NCBI GenBank assembly: GCA_018389105.1
Contig: JACATO010000648.1
Coordinates: forward strand, 248,001-312,000
Source: Nautilus pompilius
Lineage: Eukaryota > Mollusca > Cephalopoda > Nautilida > Nautilidae
Direction of reading: 5' to 3'
Length of the DNA stretch: 64,000 nucleotides
The notes beneath the pieces are model-generated. The model was not told the DNA's origin. It did no database searches and worked only from the letters and a program-made list of their open reading frames with translations. Positions 42,401 through 57,400 of this stretch are shown piece after piece. Within the stretch, counting starts at the first letter, position 1. Every line of letters begins with the position of its first letter. The position numbers and the translations under genes were made by a program.

Positions 42401-45400
42401 AAATAATTTCTCTTTTCTGTATGATGAGTTGTTTATGCTCAAACACAGCTAAACCCAAACAGAAGATTGCCCCTCACACCTGACACTCCAGAATCCTTTA
42501 TTAATAGTTTTTTTTCGCTACACAGAAATGAAAAAAATTTTTTCAGTGAGAGTAAACTATATTTCCTGGGATCAGCACATAAAGAAAAAACATTTTCTCC
42601 CACATCCTGGCCCCCCCAAAGGATGGGTTAGATGGCTGTTCTACCTTTCAACTATTGGTAATCTGACAGGTTTCATGGTCATCTATAAATAGCTAGGACA
42701 GCTAAACATGGAGCCAGTCCAATGTACACTTTTATTCATACAGTTAGAACTTTCCCAGGTATAAATGTACCAGCTGCCACAACCAGGAGTCAGGTGTGTG
42801 TGGGGTGGTTGATGCTTCATCCTGCCAAACTAGTCACACCAATAAAAGACTCATCGGTGGACGTTTAGAAAAACAGAATGGGAAAAACTTCTTTGTGTCT
42901 GGTGAAATTTGCGCTTTTGTCACTTTAACTAAAATAACAGCAAAAAATACAAACAAAAGTAATTCCTATTTGCAGACTTCAGAAAATTAGTGGCTAGACT
43001 TTATGCATCTCCAAATAAACAATAGGTGTTTTCAGTATCGTTTTCCTTTCCATGCCTTGGTGTTTCACTGATCAATAGCACCTTTTTTGGGAAACCTTGC
43101 CATAAAAACAACAACAACAACAACAACAACAACAAAAAGCAACATAGTTTAGACGTCCCATACAATACATTAACTATCAACACGTCTGGTTGTTTTACTG
43201 TCTCACCCTGTATGACATGATTTGATTGCTCAAATTCTCCCTGCAGCTTAAATCCTTTTCCTCTCAGGAGCCAGTAAGTCCCTACAGCTTGGAAGGTGAA
43301 GTTCAGTCCATCCAGAGTCACAACATGAGGGTCCCCGAACAGAACAGCTGCAAGAGAGACCATGATATACTTTTCAAACTGTTATGAAGATTAGCATTAC
43401 CTTGTACACAGTTCAGTTGTACACTTATGGGAATAATGTGTCCAACATAGCAAAGCTTTCACAGTAGACTCAGAAACAACGCACAACAAATTACAAAACT
43501 TTCCCTCTCTGTTTCTTGTTTCATTAGAAAGTAAAGTCATGTTAGCCTATGATCAAAATAGTCTTTGAATGATTGCAACAATTTTGTAACAAGTAAATCA
43601 TGTGTGACTTTTTCTTATGTAAAAAATCTAACAATTATAACATTCTTTGAATTTTATAGAAATATAAACAACATTACAAAGAAATAAAAAAAAACAACCT
43701 CCTGTTTTTTGTTTTTTTTTACCTAGGGGACTCTAATCTATGCATATCCGTATTTGCAAAGCCTTGGAACTAAAGTTGGGGAGACATTCTGTTAAAGACT
43801 ATCCACAAAAATCACCTCGTTGGCACACATACCCACTGGAAACTTCTCACTAAATTGAACTGGTTTGTTTAGCTGTGAATATTAGCCAAAACTCACATGG
43901 ATAAACAGGTACAGAAGATTGTGAAAGAACTCCCAACCTACCATCATGATGTGCCATCTCTGGTTTAGGGATCAACAGTTCTAAATTGCCATCCATGATC
44001 CATGACAGACTAGGGAGAAAGGGTGTTTGCATGATGAACTCTTGTAATCCTTCTACCAAAAGTCCTTACTAAAATTTTCTATTTTTAAATATGGAAGGAA
44101 ACTAGAATACTCAGAGAAAACCCACATGGTTATCTGCCAAGATAGTACACCAAACTGAGTTGGTTCCAAACAGGAATCAGACTAAACCATAGCTTTCCAG
44201 CATCCTAACCACTAAATCACCAGTCACTCTAACATGTAGCAAGCTTCAGCTCTCTGCCACAGTGGCCAAATGCACTATATGCTCAGCAACATCTGCCATG
44301 GTATTAAACTTTCTAGAGCACACGGTTCTCCTAAACTAATTTCCTGCTAAAAATCCATAGAAGTGAAAAGTTAAAACAGAATACATAATGCAATGGTGCT
44401 ACAAAAAGAGCCAACCCTGCACCAGATATAATCAACATCATTGCTTTCTTCCCTGCAGTTGGAAAGGATCTCTATCATAATCTCAGGTGTGTTTTATGAC
44501 AGATACCTTTGAACCAAATTTTACTAGAGCCAACCAGGATGGTACCATCCACAGAGTTGCTGTGGGAGCATTTACTTAATTACAGGTGGAGAGAAACTTG
44601 TCTCAGATCCTATGCTTCCACACCTAGAGTTTCTGTTAGTTGAGCATAAACCATTGAAAACATGTAGAAACAAGGCAATAAGATTAAACAGCTTTTGCTA
44701 AAACTATTAAGCATCAGTGAAACTGTGATTAACCAATGCAAAAAAAACAAATGAAAAAGAAAACAGTTTCCCTACATTTCTATACCATAGCAGATCTACA
44801 TTAACAGATAATATATATTTGATTCATGGGTGTGTGAAACTGATCATAATCATTCTTTTCACTTAGACACTTGGTGACCAGTGATTTTAGATCAAGGCTT
44901 ACCTGATTTTGGCGGCTTGTAGAGACGACAGTTTTTGGTTGGTCGGAGATCCATGTAGTGCTGACAGTGATCACTTGTCCACAAGCAGCAGTAATAGAAG
45001 GAGATGACATCATGCACCCAGTGGGACATCTCTGGGATATGGTAGATATTCTTGTAGGGATACTGACCATATGCATGGCTCCTGTCTGGAGTACTGCCAT
45101 AGTTGCTGTCACTGGAGTACAACAAGTTACCATCTTTTCTGTAGCAGCACTGGTTGCCAGCTCCTGAGATTCTGCAGATAACAGACATGCAACACCAGTC
45201 TGTATCTTAAGTCTGTTTAACATCATCACGGCACAGGTTGTAGTTGTGCTTGAACAATGTAAATTTTTAAGCTTCCCATAAAATGTTGTCCATAATTCAA
45301 TATAAGAAAAAGTATTAAAACCTTATTTTCTAATAATTAATCAGGATGGTATCTTAGCCGATCTGTAAGTATGACTCCCAGAATTAGTAACTGTAGATAG

Positions 45401-48400
45401 CTGAAAACATTTATTAATTTTGAAAAGCTCTTCTTGGGATCCTCTTAAAATTCTAAATGAAAACATGGTAGGTCTAATTATTCAGTGTATACAAATCTAC
45501 AACATGCTCTGGTTAATTATTCCTATTTGCTTTCTTTGTAGCTGAAATGCGCAGCTCTTCACACTTGACTTTTTGGTTAACAGATGCCCCTAGATTCTCT
45601 CTAAAACTACATTTTCCTGTTTAGCAACATCCCTACAATGATAATCTTTGTTTCCCGCTGGATGGTTCTACATTCTTTAGCATTGAACCCCTTTTTGTCA
45701 AATTTACCTAGAAATTATTTCTACCATCTTCTGTATTAACCCTAGCATGTATTTCAGCAACAACCCCCATTATTTTATATACATTAATACTGTCCATTTA
45801 ATACACAGCATTATTGTGTCTGTTTTCTAAGACATTATCTATCCATAGTAACAGTGAACCCCATACATCTCTCAAGTTGAAATAAACAGCATCAACTTCT
45901 TTCTTGCCATCAACTAACCTTGTTCAACCAGCCAAGGCTTCTAGAAGCTTTGTTAAATTAGGCCAAGATACTTTAGCAGGAAAGTCATGATAATTAAATA
46001 TTATTTTTAGTTAGATGACTTTGTAAATAGATTCCACAACTCTGCTTACAGCCAAGACTGAACCAACTGGCTTACAATTACCAGGGTCCCTTTTATTGCC
46101 CTTTCTAAAAGGTGTACCTTTCACAACTTTCCATTCAATGGATAAAAGGAATTCTGTAATGATGAATTAAGCAGAGTATTCTTGGAAAAATATCATCACA
46201 GCCTTATTGGATTTAAATCACTTCAGTTTATTCTGAATCATTTTTCATTATAAATTTTGTATCAATGTTCTTCACAAGTTTAATCTGGTATATTAAGTTT
46301 GTCTTCTAAAATAAAAATAATGAAAAGAAAACTTTAGAATTTGAGATTTGTGTCTATTATGAATTTTTAATACAGCATCAAGTTTTGTCAGTCCTGTTTC
46401 TTTCTGTTCTGGTTAGTGTACAAACAAGGAGATTTGCTATCAGTCTTGAAGTTACTGACTTTGATTTTCTAAAAGTTACATTGTGCAATTACTTTACAGG
46501 ATATCAAATCATTCTCAGATTTAGTACTTTTAGCCTTTTCAGACTATTTCTTGAAGAAGGCATCCAGATTTGTCTGCCTCGCCCAGAGCATTTTTTTTTC
46601 TTTTGGAAGTTTGATAATTTTGTTAGAAAATAGAAAAAGGAAAACTTACGTTGGATAAGCACTTCGAACACAGTGAACAGCAGTTTTATGGTATGAGCAT
46701 TTGCTGTTTGGGCGAAAGATGCTACATTCAGCACTTTCCTGCCAGCGGCCATAGTCCGAAATTACCTGTGTGAGAGTGCAGGGGCAGGGGTCCAGCTGAG
46801 AGAGCCAGTGAACTGAGTCCTGGTTATCCCGAGCCACCCAGTGCATGCACTGTTTAGCAGGCCAATTGTTGCCATAATGATTCTTCATGTGGGATGATAC
46901 AAACCAACCCAATGGAACTATATCACTGGTTACGAAGCTAAAAAAAAATAATAATAATAATGTAAGTTTCTTAAAAAGAGGGTAAAAAATTAATTCAAAA
47001 ATAGTTTGGAATAAAGGGAAAAAATAAAGTTGACAACCCTCATTAGTCATATAAATAGTGTGAAAAAAAACAAAACACTTATAAACTGGGTATCATATGA
47101 TAAATGTATTTCAGAGCACTTATATATATGTAACTAGAAGTTTTCTTTAATGAAGATTAGCAGGCTCTGGTGTCCATCTCTCTGCCAGGAGCAGAGAACC
47201 AGATACCAAAGGTGTCAAATGTATATTTACAGAAAAAGGGCATCTGTCTGCCAGGAGCAGAGAACCAGATACCAAAGGTGTTAAATGGGGCATCTGTCTG
47301 CCAGGAGCAGAGAACCAGATACCAAAGGTGTCAAATGTATATTTACAGAAAAAGGGCATCTGTCTGCCAGGAGCAGAGAACCAGATACCAAAGGTGTCAA
47401 ATGTATATTTACAGAAAAGGGGCATCTGTTTGCCAGGTGCAGAGAACCAGATACCAAAGGTGTTAAATGGGGCATCTGTCTGCCAGGAGCAGAGAACCAG
47501 ATACCAAAGGTGTCAAACGTATATTTACAGAAAAAGGGCATCTGTCTGCCAGGAGCAGAGAACCAGATACCAAAGGTGTCAAACGTATATTTACAGAAAA
47601 AGGGCATCTGTCTGCCAGGAGCAGAGAACCAGATACCAAAGGTGTCAAATGTATATTTACAGAAAAGGGGCATCTGTTTGCCAGGTGCAGAGAACCAGAT
47701 ACCAAAGGTGTTAAATGGGGCATCTGTCTGCCAGGAGCAGAGAACCAGATACCAAAGGTGTCAAACGTATATTTACAGAAAAGGCATCTGTCTGCCAGGA
47801 GCAGAGAACCAGATACCAAAGGTGTCAAACGTATATTTACAGAAAAGGGCACTAATTATTTCTTGTGTCTTTCTCTTATTACTGATTCCCTTCTTGGTTG
47901 GTTTCCATTATTGTAGCAGGTTTACCTGAAGTGTGTGGCAGTTGTGATGTTCTTCAACTTTACTTCAACAATTCCAACCTCGAATTCTTCACACATCTGA
48001 CCAAAACAGGGATGCTTCAGTTGGAACTGGATTCTACCTTCTGAGTTATTTACATTCTGTGCAAATGTGACTAGTTGTTGCATTGCATACTAACAAAAAA
48101 TGAAAAAAAAAAAAATTGTTAGAAAAAAATCAAAATAATTATAAATTAAGAACAAGAAAGCCATTCAAATTTTGTTCTGTTTGTTTGTTTTTCAGAACCG
48201 CATATCTTTATAATGCAAAGAGAAAATTCCCCCTTGGCTTTCTCTGTTTCATTTTTAAGTTTAGTTGTGAAATTGGAATCAAAATCACTGACCTCATATT
48301 TATTTTCCCGGTATCCTATCAAGTTGACTTCCACCAGAGCTTCAGGATCATAACTCAACCTGTCAGGAGACCATTCAACTGTGAAAATGCTTGCATCTGT

Positions 48401-51400
48401 TGCATACCAGTTCCCAGAGGTATCCTCACTGGGTAGTTTTACTTCTTGAGGTAGTTGGCTTTGCATGACTATAAAAAAAACAAACCAGGAAACATTCAAC
48501 TCTGTGCACAGTGCAGATGTGAAGGGAGTAGATTTTGATTACTGTTTTTACCTAAGTAATGACCTAGTTACAGGTGGAATGAGTGTAATGGTAATATAAA
48601 CAATACAAAAATGTGTATAGAAAATCCCTTTAAGAGGTATGTTAAATATAGCATTACGCTGGTTCTAGCCCTTCGCAGAAACAAGACACACTGCTCACTG
48701 CAGGACCAAAGTGTGGAGATGATCTTTGGTGAGCTGGAAATCTAATGCATGTTTTTCTTCTCAAGAGATAAAAGTGCAAGAAGGCATGCATTTCAAAAAA
48801 AGGCCTTTCATCTACACTGAAGACAAGATGGGGAGGGTAGTTGCCTTGGTTGATGGATTGCTGAGTGTGTTGGAGAATTCACAGCCTGCTAGTGTGAATG
48901 CTGTGCAAGTTATTGTAGCATTTATATTGGTCAAACTACCCTTGGCTGGCCATGAATGTCTCCACCATCAATCCCTCACTTTTTGTTCTTACAGGTAGGT
49001 AAAGATGCTCCTAACTTTCTTTATGATGATAAGCTGGCTTAAAGGCATATGGCACTGTATCTGATCTTCCATCCACATGCTCTCCATCTTCTCCAACAAA
49101 CTGCTCCTTAAACGAGTTAATTTTGTAGCAGTTAACAGAGTTGTGGTCTTGGTAGAAGCTTTAATCTTGTTTGCATTCTTCAGAATCATTCTAATGGTTG
49201 ATGTAGTAAAGTTTAAACAATGGCTCACATCTGCCTGGCACTCACCTGCTTCAACCCACCTCAGCACATTCATTTTTACATCAAAAGTGATGCTCTTTTC
49301 TTGACGGTTTGGACACATTACCAGCATCAACACTTGCAGATCTCTTTTCGGACATTGTAGGTCTAAAATATGTCAGTCACTAACGCACAAAAGTGAAAAA
49401 TAAAAAGTAAAGCGTGACTGTATGTGAGCAGGCAAAATCTCGCAATAAAGCAGTGAGCTGTGAATCACATTTACATCCATTTCGATCATTGGTTGGTTGT
49501 GTAAACAGAGATGGTGCAAGCCAGCAAACTATGAATATTCTGACTCAACTTTTGACTTGTATTTTGGATTTTTAAAAAAAAAATTTTCTTTTTTCAGTAT
49601 AAATTTTTCTCTCCAGAGTGAAGAGTACTGTAACAAAACAGTGCTATGTGAGGTAGAGCTGCAGTGATGAGAGTCACTCAGAGTAGAGAATTGGTATTGA
49701 GGAAGATAATGATGATAAACATCAGGAACTAAAAGATCAGTTTGAGAAGTAAGAGATGCCTGAAATGGTCATAGCAAATGTTACTGTTCTTATCTTTCAG
49801 TAATTTTATCAAAAGAAATATTTAAATTTTATCTAGTTATATATTCCATTTGTTTCAGACAACCAAGGTGCAAATTCCAGAAAAGTTCAGATAATGTGTC
49901 ATTCTGCAGCATTATGAGTGACTAAAACACCCAAATGTTGGGCAACCTTCCTTTCCACAAATACTGCAAAGCCGACACACTGGTAGTACTTGAATCCAGC
50001 AGCATTTTTTCCCCCAAATTCCTCTCTCTGGCCCCTTTGGTTCCTGGTGCAGCAGAACCCCCAAGCAAGGACTGATGCTAGTTGCATTTTCCCAGAAGCC
50101 TTGAAGCTGCATGTATCCATTGTCTATCTGATGCAAATAACCCATGCAATGAAGATGTCTATGCTTGAGAATAGTGATCATACTTGGCAACTCTACTTTC
50201 TCAAGCACTTCAATGTCAAGAATGTTGTCTTTCCACTTGATATTTAGAATATGACAAAGACAGTGAGTATGGGAACTGTTCGGCTTTCTCCCTCATGCCT
50301 GCTGTAGGTGGTCTAGGTCTGGCCACCACAGAGTAGTAATCTGGGAACACATATCTGGTAGTCCCATATCTTGTGTTCAATTTTAGTTTTCTGTTTTCCT
50401 ACATATGCTTGATCAGTTGGCAGAATGTGGTTGGTAGCTGCCTTTCCAAAGCATATAATATGAATGCTCGGCCATGTGAACCTAGTTCCTTTATTATCAG
50501 CAGAATAAAAGATTTTAAAACTTGCTACATAAGAGAGAAAGATGGGATAACTACACATTGCATTTGTGAAAATTTAAATTTAGGGAATCGTATAAAAAAT
50601 GTGGCCAATATCCTGCAAGTAAACCATACTTAATAATAATTTACAGCAGTCAGTGTGTTAATGGATGTCCATGCTAAAAAGTCACATCTAGTTTGACTCT
50701 TTTTTTTTTTCAAAATGAAATGAAAACAAGATCAACATTTACAGTGAATATATCTTAGATGATTTCTCTCTTAGGAGGAAAACAAATAAATTCTATTCAT
50801 AAGCGCAATTTTCAATAACCAAAAAAAAAAACAAACATATTTTATTTTAGCATGGACCTTCTGAAGTCTATTTATTAGTGAACTTCAGTGGCCTTTTAAA
50901 TAAACCAACCAAGTTATCACCTCTTTTGTAATTCAGGTTGCAAGGAATAATCGCACTAATGGTTTGAGCAGCATATCACGACTGATACTGCACACTTGAG
51001 CGATAAAGAGTTTTCCAATGAAGGTCTTTCCTGATAAAGAAAGTGGTTGACTAACATGGTTATCAAACACAGCTCTATTTTCTCCACTGTTACTGTTGAG
51101 TCACCCAGCTTTCAGGTTACCACATGTGGGAGGAAGAACCTGTTTGAACAAGATAATCTCTTTTACTGGCCTGAAAACATTAATCATGTTAACTGATTGT
51201 AGATGACATTGAAATCTGCGGAGTGTTCTTCATATGTTATCAAATATTTTCCTCACCAGCACTTACTGTACCCAGGTGTGGCCCTGCCACCACAAGCTCG
51301 CTGGCTCATAAATTCCCCTAACCACAGCAAAGTGCTACAACAGCATCATCCAAGTGACACAGCTATCTGTGACTCAGTCATACTACTGAAAAACATGGTT

Positions 51401-54400
51401 GATTTTTTAAAATTTTTTTCTAAATGGAAAATTGGAGTATTTAACTCAGTAACATAAGGCATGAATGCAAATTTAATGGGCTCTTTAATGTGTGATGCAG
51501 GAGTTTCCTAAGTCGACAGAACGTGTCATTAAGTACAGTGTAAAGTCCACCTTTATCAGTAAATAGCAAGCAGGGATAGACTTGCTCCATTTTTTCAGTG
51601 AGGCACTTAAATAGAAGATAATTTTGTTGGTTTTTCTCTGGTTTCACTGAAAAATACTTTTATCTAAGCCCAACCCAGGCCCCAGCCAAAGAAAAACAAA
51701 CTATGCATTAGAGGTTTAGCTTGCCCACTGGCTTTAAGAAAATCCTGTGCCTAATACAACAGTTTTATCATCTTTCAGAAGTTACTTCAGCCCTAATAAT
51801 TCCTATACATTCACATTGGCAGAATATTTCTCGTGTACAAACAGGAGTCTGAAAAATATAATTTTTTAATTGCTTTTGCTTGGTTCATTCAACTTAATGA
51901 AAAAAAAAATAAAGGGGAGCCAGCGAAACAGCAGGAGCTCCACAATTTAGTTGAAAGACATGTACCAGTTACTGTTAGTGTAGATAACACCAGCATTGTA
52001 TTCGTAATGCTTGATCTTATTACATTTTGCCCCCCCAACAAAAAAACCTTGTATAGAAATATGACACATTGATTTTGAAGGTTAAAACATTATATTCTAG
52101 ATATAAAGTTTTGTCATAATATCCTGAACACCATCATTATGTAAATTATGCACAATAATTATTTGAAAAGCTATTTTTTTATTATTTGATAGAACCAACT
52201 CCCACATTGTATAAGGTGAACAGATGTCTATGGATAAAATCTGAAGCATTACCAGCTTCTGTAGCATACTTCACTCCCTTAAAGTGCTGAAACTTCAGCA
52301 CAGAAATTCTAAAAAAATACAATGGGACAGTATCAAGGGCCAGCAGGTGTAACCATTTCTAGCTGAAACACTGCTACATGAAGCAGACAACTGTGGATTT
52401 ACACATGTGGTATCCTGTATTGTTCCTGGATTAGATCAGCTTCAAGCTATTATGGATTCCTGAGTATAATGTACAGATGATACATTGGTTATAAATCCAA
52501 TAAAAAGATTGGCTGTAATAAAAGAAATCTCCAGGAACTTAAAATTCATTCTGGATGGGAGCATAGGCAATATTCATCCCCAGGTCAGCATACTACTGAT
52601 GTAGCGAAAGAGACATGCATTCTTAATGTAAAATCCACTCTCATCAGAACAAGAACCCTTATCGACCAAGTCAAGACCAGCATGTGCGGTGATCCCAGCT
52701 TAATGGCCCTCAAATATCCCCATTCTTCAAGTACTGTACAAGCAGTATCAGCCATCTGAGGTCAGAGTCCTGCTCAGGTGGTGAGTTAATTTTAGGGTTC
52801 AGTAGATCGTTCAGTCTTTTGGACAAGCCTCTCAATGCTGGCAGTTCAACTATCTTACAAATTCTCCTGACATTATCCTTGCCCCTCCCCAATTTATTCT
52901 CTTACAAACATTAGTCCTGGCAAGCTTACCAAACCTGCATTCATGTTGATTGCTCAGCAGCTACGGACGGACATAAAATATGCTGACTGCAGTTACTGGA
53001 CACATTTGTTAAAAAATAATTATTATGGGGATTTCATAGCAATTTTCTTTAAATAAATTGGCCCAATATGTATGCCAAACCCCAAACACACATAAGATTA
53101 TTAATGTTAAGAAGGTGATATATGAGCACCAGCATACTTACCTATAGTAAAATTAACGACAGCTTTATAGGAGATCCCACCATCCACAGATAATGACAGC
53201 TTGACAAGGTCACGCTCAAACAGGTGAGGTACCGGACATCTCGCCCTCATGGAGTTCACAATATAGCCACTGCTTACTGCAGTGTCACCAAACTTACATT
53301 TTATCAGCATCTTTTTGTTCAGACATGGGCCAGAAATGTCAATCATGGCCCCGCCAAACATCCCTGCATATGAAGGATGGACGGAAAGCTTAGCTGGATA
53401 AAAGAAGAAAAAAATGCTTGTATTACACTGACTGCAGATTTGGAAAAGTCCATAATCATGGAAGCACAAATCCACTCACTCTTCCACTACTATATATTAG
53501 ATTCTTTAGGCAACAACAAGCTATGAATTCAGTAGCATGGTAGACAGCAAACAACTTACTGGCTAAGGATTCTGGTAGACATCCACCTCGTGTGACAACA
53601 TCACCAGACACTCTGAAAATGTATCGCCCTGTAACATTGCTCCCTAAGATATGAGGGAGCTGAGTGATGCTTTCCTCTTCTGGTAACACAGATTCCCAAG
53701 CTTTGTTATTACCAGCATTGATTCCAGCCTTAAAAGGGAGAGAACAGACTCTAATGCATCAAACAAATAAAAATAATAACACAGAAAAAACAGTGCAGAA
53801 CAACAGAGGTAGAGACAAAAAAAAACAACAGCTGTGTGATGATAATAATCTCTTAAGGAACTAAATAAATGCAGTCCTCACAGATAAGTGATCTTTAAAC
53901 AAAGATGACTGAAATTACAAATGCATCAGAGAATGACAAAACTAGTTTTTACTTGACAGGTGGTCCTTTACAGATTATTGTTATCAATAAAAGCAGTCTT
54001 ATAGAGAAATAATGCTTACACATTTATCACCAAAGCCAATAGAGAAATTCCTTAACATAGAGTCAAAACAAAGGATGAGCTACTTCATACAGCTAGCGAT
54101 AACTGAAGACACAGAGAAAAGACCATAATTACCTAAAGAAAATATAGAGATTAAAATCTCTAAATTAAGAAGAAACTCCAAACTGTAAGGTAACAACATT
54201 GTATTGCAAATCTAAAACTAAATAAATAATAATGACAAGTTCAGGGATGCCTAACTCTCAAAAAGGCAAAAAAAAAAAAAGGATAGAGATTTCTTATTTT
54301 AAGATTAAATGCCATTTTTCAAAAGGTCAATTTCTTGCAAAAGCATTCCCATTGCCATAAGACTGACAAACTTTTATACATTCTCTGTGGTGCTATGTTA

Positions 54401-57400
54401 ATTTCTACATCAACTTTTGGGTGTTATCAGTAATCTCTTTAAGAACATTTTCTTTACATTAGTTATTATAAGGAGGCCAGCTGATACAGGGAAACACACA
54501 CACTGGAAAAAGAGACACTCATCATTGCAGTCCTAAGTTTATTCAAACTAGGAACAAAAACATGCTTGGTTGCACTGGGGACAATGTCACAAATGGCTGG
54601 GGAAAAAAGTCCAATAAAAGAAAATCATTTCTTTATTTTTTTAGAGTTAATTCATGCTAATGCTTTTAGAAGACATTAAAAACAAAAGGAATTCTTTAAA
54701 TAACTCATCTGGTAAACCCATGTGCCATGTGCCCTTCATTCTTAATTCGCTTTCATTTTTGTTACTTTCTCAGCACAGTTAACATGTCATTTCTGAATAG
54801 AATATAAGCTAGAAGACACTTTTTTTTTACCTATACAGGTATTGAACTTCTCAGAATAACAGCATGAACACAAAAAGGCAAATACTCACCTGCGTGTATT
54901 CATCTTGTAATGGAGCAATATTGTCATAATTAAAGATGGCATAGGTCTCTTCACTGTTTGCAATAAGTACCAGCTGAAAGGTATTTGTCTACAAAAGCAA
55001 TGGTAAATTGCACAAAAAATTATATGTAAATAACAAAACATTTGTAAGCTGCTAATTTAGACAAAGAACAATACTGATTGATAAACGTAGCAAAGTGTTA
55101 GCTTTCTATGTTTTAATTAAAGACTGTATATGTCCTGCAAATTCCACATGCAATTTCATCAGTCTGCATCTTATGCTAAATGCATTTTCACAATGTGTTG
55201 TTTTCTTGCATTTTGCTTATGTAAATTTCTTTCGCAAAAAGTCTAAGTTAGGTAATTGTACATAAAATTAACGAATCTTAATCAATTCTGAACATAGACT
55301 TGATTAATGTGCACGCAAAACCAATAAAGTGTAATAATGGCTTCAGTGGATGATGAACAGAAAGAAATACTGATAATTTCAATGCACAAATGAATACAGC
55401 AAAACTTATTATTTTGATGCACAAAGCTCTTGAGAAATAGAGAAACAGTTTGGAATTATTGGTGAGTCAGTGGAGGACTCACATTTGCTGGAGCAGGAAT
55501 CATTTCACCTTTGTTAAAAGCGTACTTACTAAACTAGAAAGGGAGTGTTGTGGGAAAGTATTTTGCAGTTCTGGAGAAAAATGGTGGAAAAATGAGTTTA
55601 AATATTGCTTCAAAATGACAAAAGTCCAACAATAAGAACTGGTTAAGGGTTTTTCAGCTACAGACAAGCAACTCCCCCTACTGGATAGAAAAAGAAACGT
55701 TTACTGATGCAATTCTGGACAATGACAGTGTAAACCACATTGCGAGTAATTTCTCAGGTATTTATCAGCACCTGAACATGATTTTTCAAAGTTGAAGGAC
55801 AGATAACTTTTCAGGTGGTATCAGCAGAAGCCTGAGTATTTATGTCCAGCAAAAATAAAATTGATGGTACCTCCCCTTACTGAGTGATCTAGTACTAAGC
55901 CATGGTGAGTTTCTGCCCCTTCATAGCAACTAAATTATTTAATGATAACAAGAAACTAGGGGTAAAGTTAATGAAACCCTTTCACAGTCCCTAAACCAAT
56001 CTAAATCATTCAGGATCTGAACCATAGCAGCTTTACTGCTATGGCAAATGGAACCATGTTATTGATGCTACCTTCCTGTGCCAAAAAAAACAAAAACAAA
56101 AACATCCTCCAGGCTCACCATGTTTGGGGTTAGCACCTGTGTCTTCAAATATGTGTGTATCAAGTTCTCCCAAGTCACATAGACAGCAGACTGGGCCTGG
56201 AATGTACCTGCTCCCACAACAGCAACCTGGATGTACTTTGACAGCCTGTCTATATCAGCGTCACGTGTGAGGATCTGTCTGTAGTAGATTTTCTCGGAGG
56301 CATCAGGCAAGTCATGCAAATAGGAAGAAGAGAAATAGAGAGGAGCAAGAAAAGGCGGGTCATTGCCAAGGTGCCTTGTTCCCCATTTCACCCCAGGTTC
56401 ATAGATAGTATTAATCAGAGAAAGGAATCCATTTGGAGTAACCTGTAAAAAAAAAAATCAAATAAATGTACAATGGGTAATTGATACGATTTTTTAAAAA
56501 AATCATTTCTTTTTAGATTTCTTAATTTTAAAAGTTTTTTTTTAAAAAAAACATATCCAGTAAGTACAGTTGATTGATGCCATTAGACCAAAACATGGAT
56601 TTGGTTTCACTGGTAAAGTAAATTTTGTCATTTTTTTTTTAATGAATCTAATCCTGTTGCAGATCACCAACCTCCTCCCTGAAGGTTTGAAATCTTCCTT
56701 AGTTGCCCTGAGATAATCTGAGACACAATATTAGCTACTGACCTGGTCTCCCAACTCTACAGGAAAGGAAGGTTCCCAAATAGCAGCTACAACAATGAAA
56801 TAACACCGAAGCCATCTGCATTTAGTCAAGGGTTTTATATATATGCATGCTGCTGTGTATATATTACAAGACACAAAAATGTCTATTCAACTCTGTACTT
56901 TCATCATGGCAATTCACACGTTAATTGTGGTAAAAATTCTAGAAGTGTAGAATTAGAAAACTATCCAAGCCTTTTGTGGCCACACTACTTACGTATGCTT
57001 TATGGTAAACGTTTCCATAGAACTTCATGGGGTGTGGCAGATCGAGAATCTCTACGGGCACTTGGTGGTCCAGAACTTTGTCATTAACAGCTACGCCGTA
57101 GCGAAACAGGGGTGATCCATCTGAAACTATAAGAATAACAAAGTATTCAATGGGTGTGCATATCTCTAGAAGGTTTACACAATTTTCGGGACTGGAAACT
57201 TCTTAAGATCTAAAGCTTTCTGAACAAAATCACGCACCACGTGACCATTTGTTTAAGCCAAAATTCTTACGTAAATAACGTAACCCACACGACATAAAAA
57301 TAGCTTCCTTTCTCCAAAATGGTCAATTTTGAGTAGTTTATCACCTCTATGGCTCATGTCATCAACTGATTCATCATTTAGAGGAAGGATTTTAGAATTA

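Noticed and set aside
17530-44235. Functional tRNA genes
   Set aside because: Several A/B-box-like pairs exist, but none folds into a full cloverleaf with a clear anticodon by eye; they fit SINE heads better.
47285-47929. Long plus- and minus-strand frames of 22-residue repeats
   Set aside because: They arise because the 66-bp minisatellite unit has no stops. Units of 50 and 64 bp change frame, and the array lies in an intron of the Mesh-like gene.
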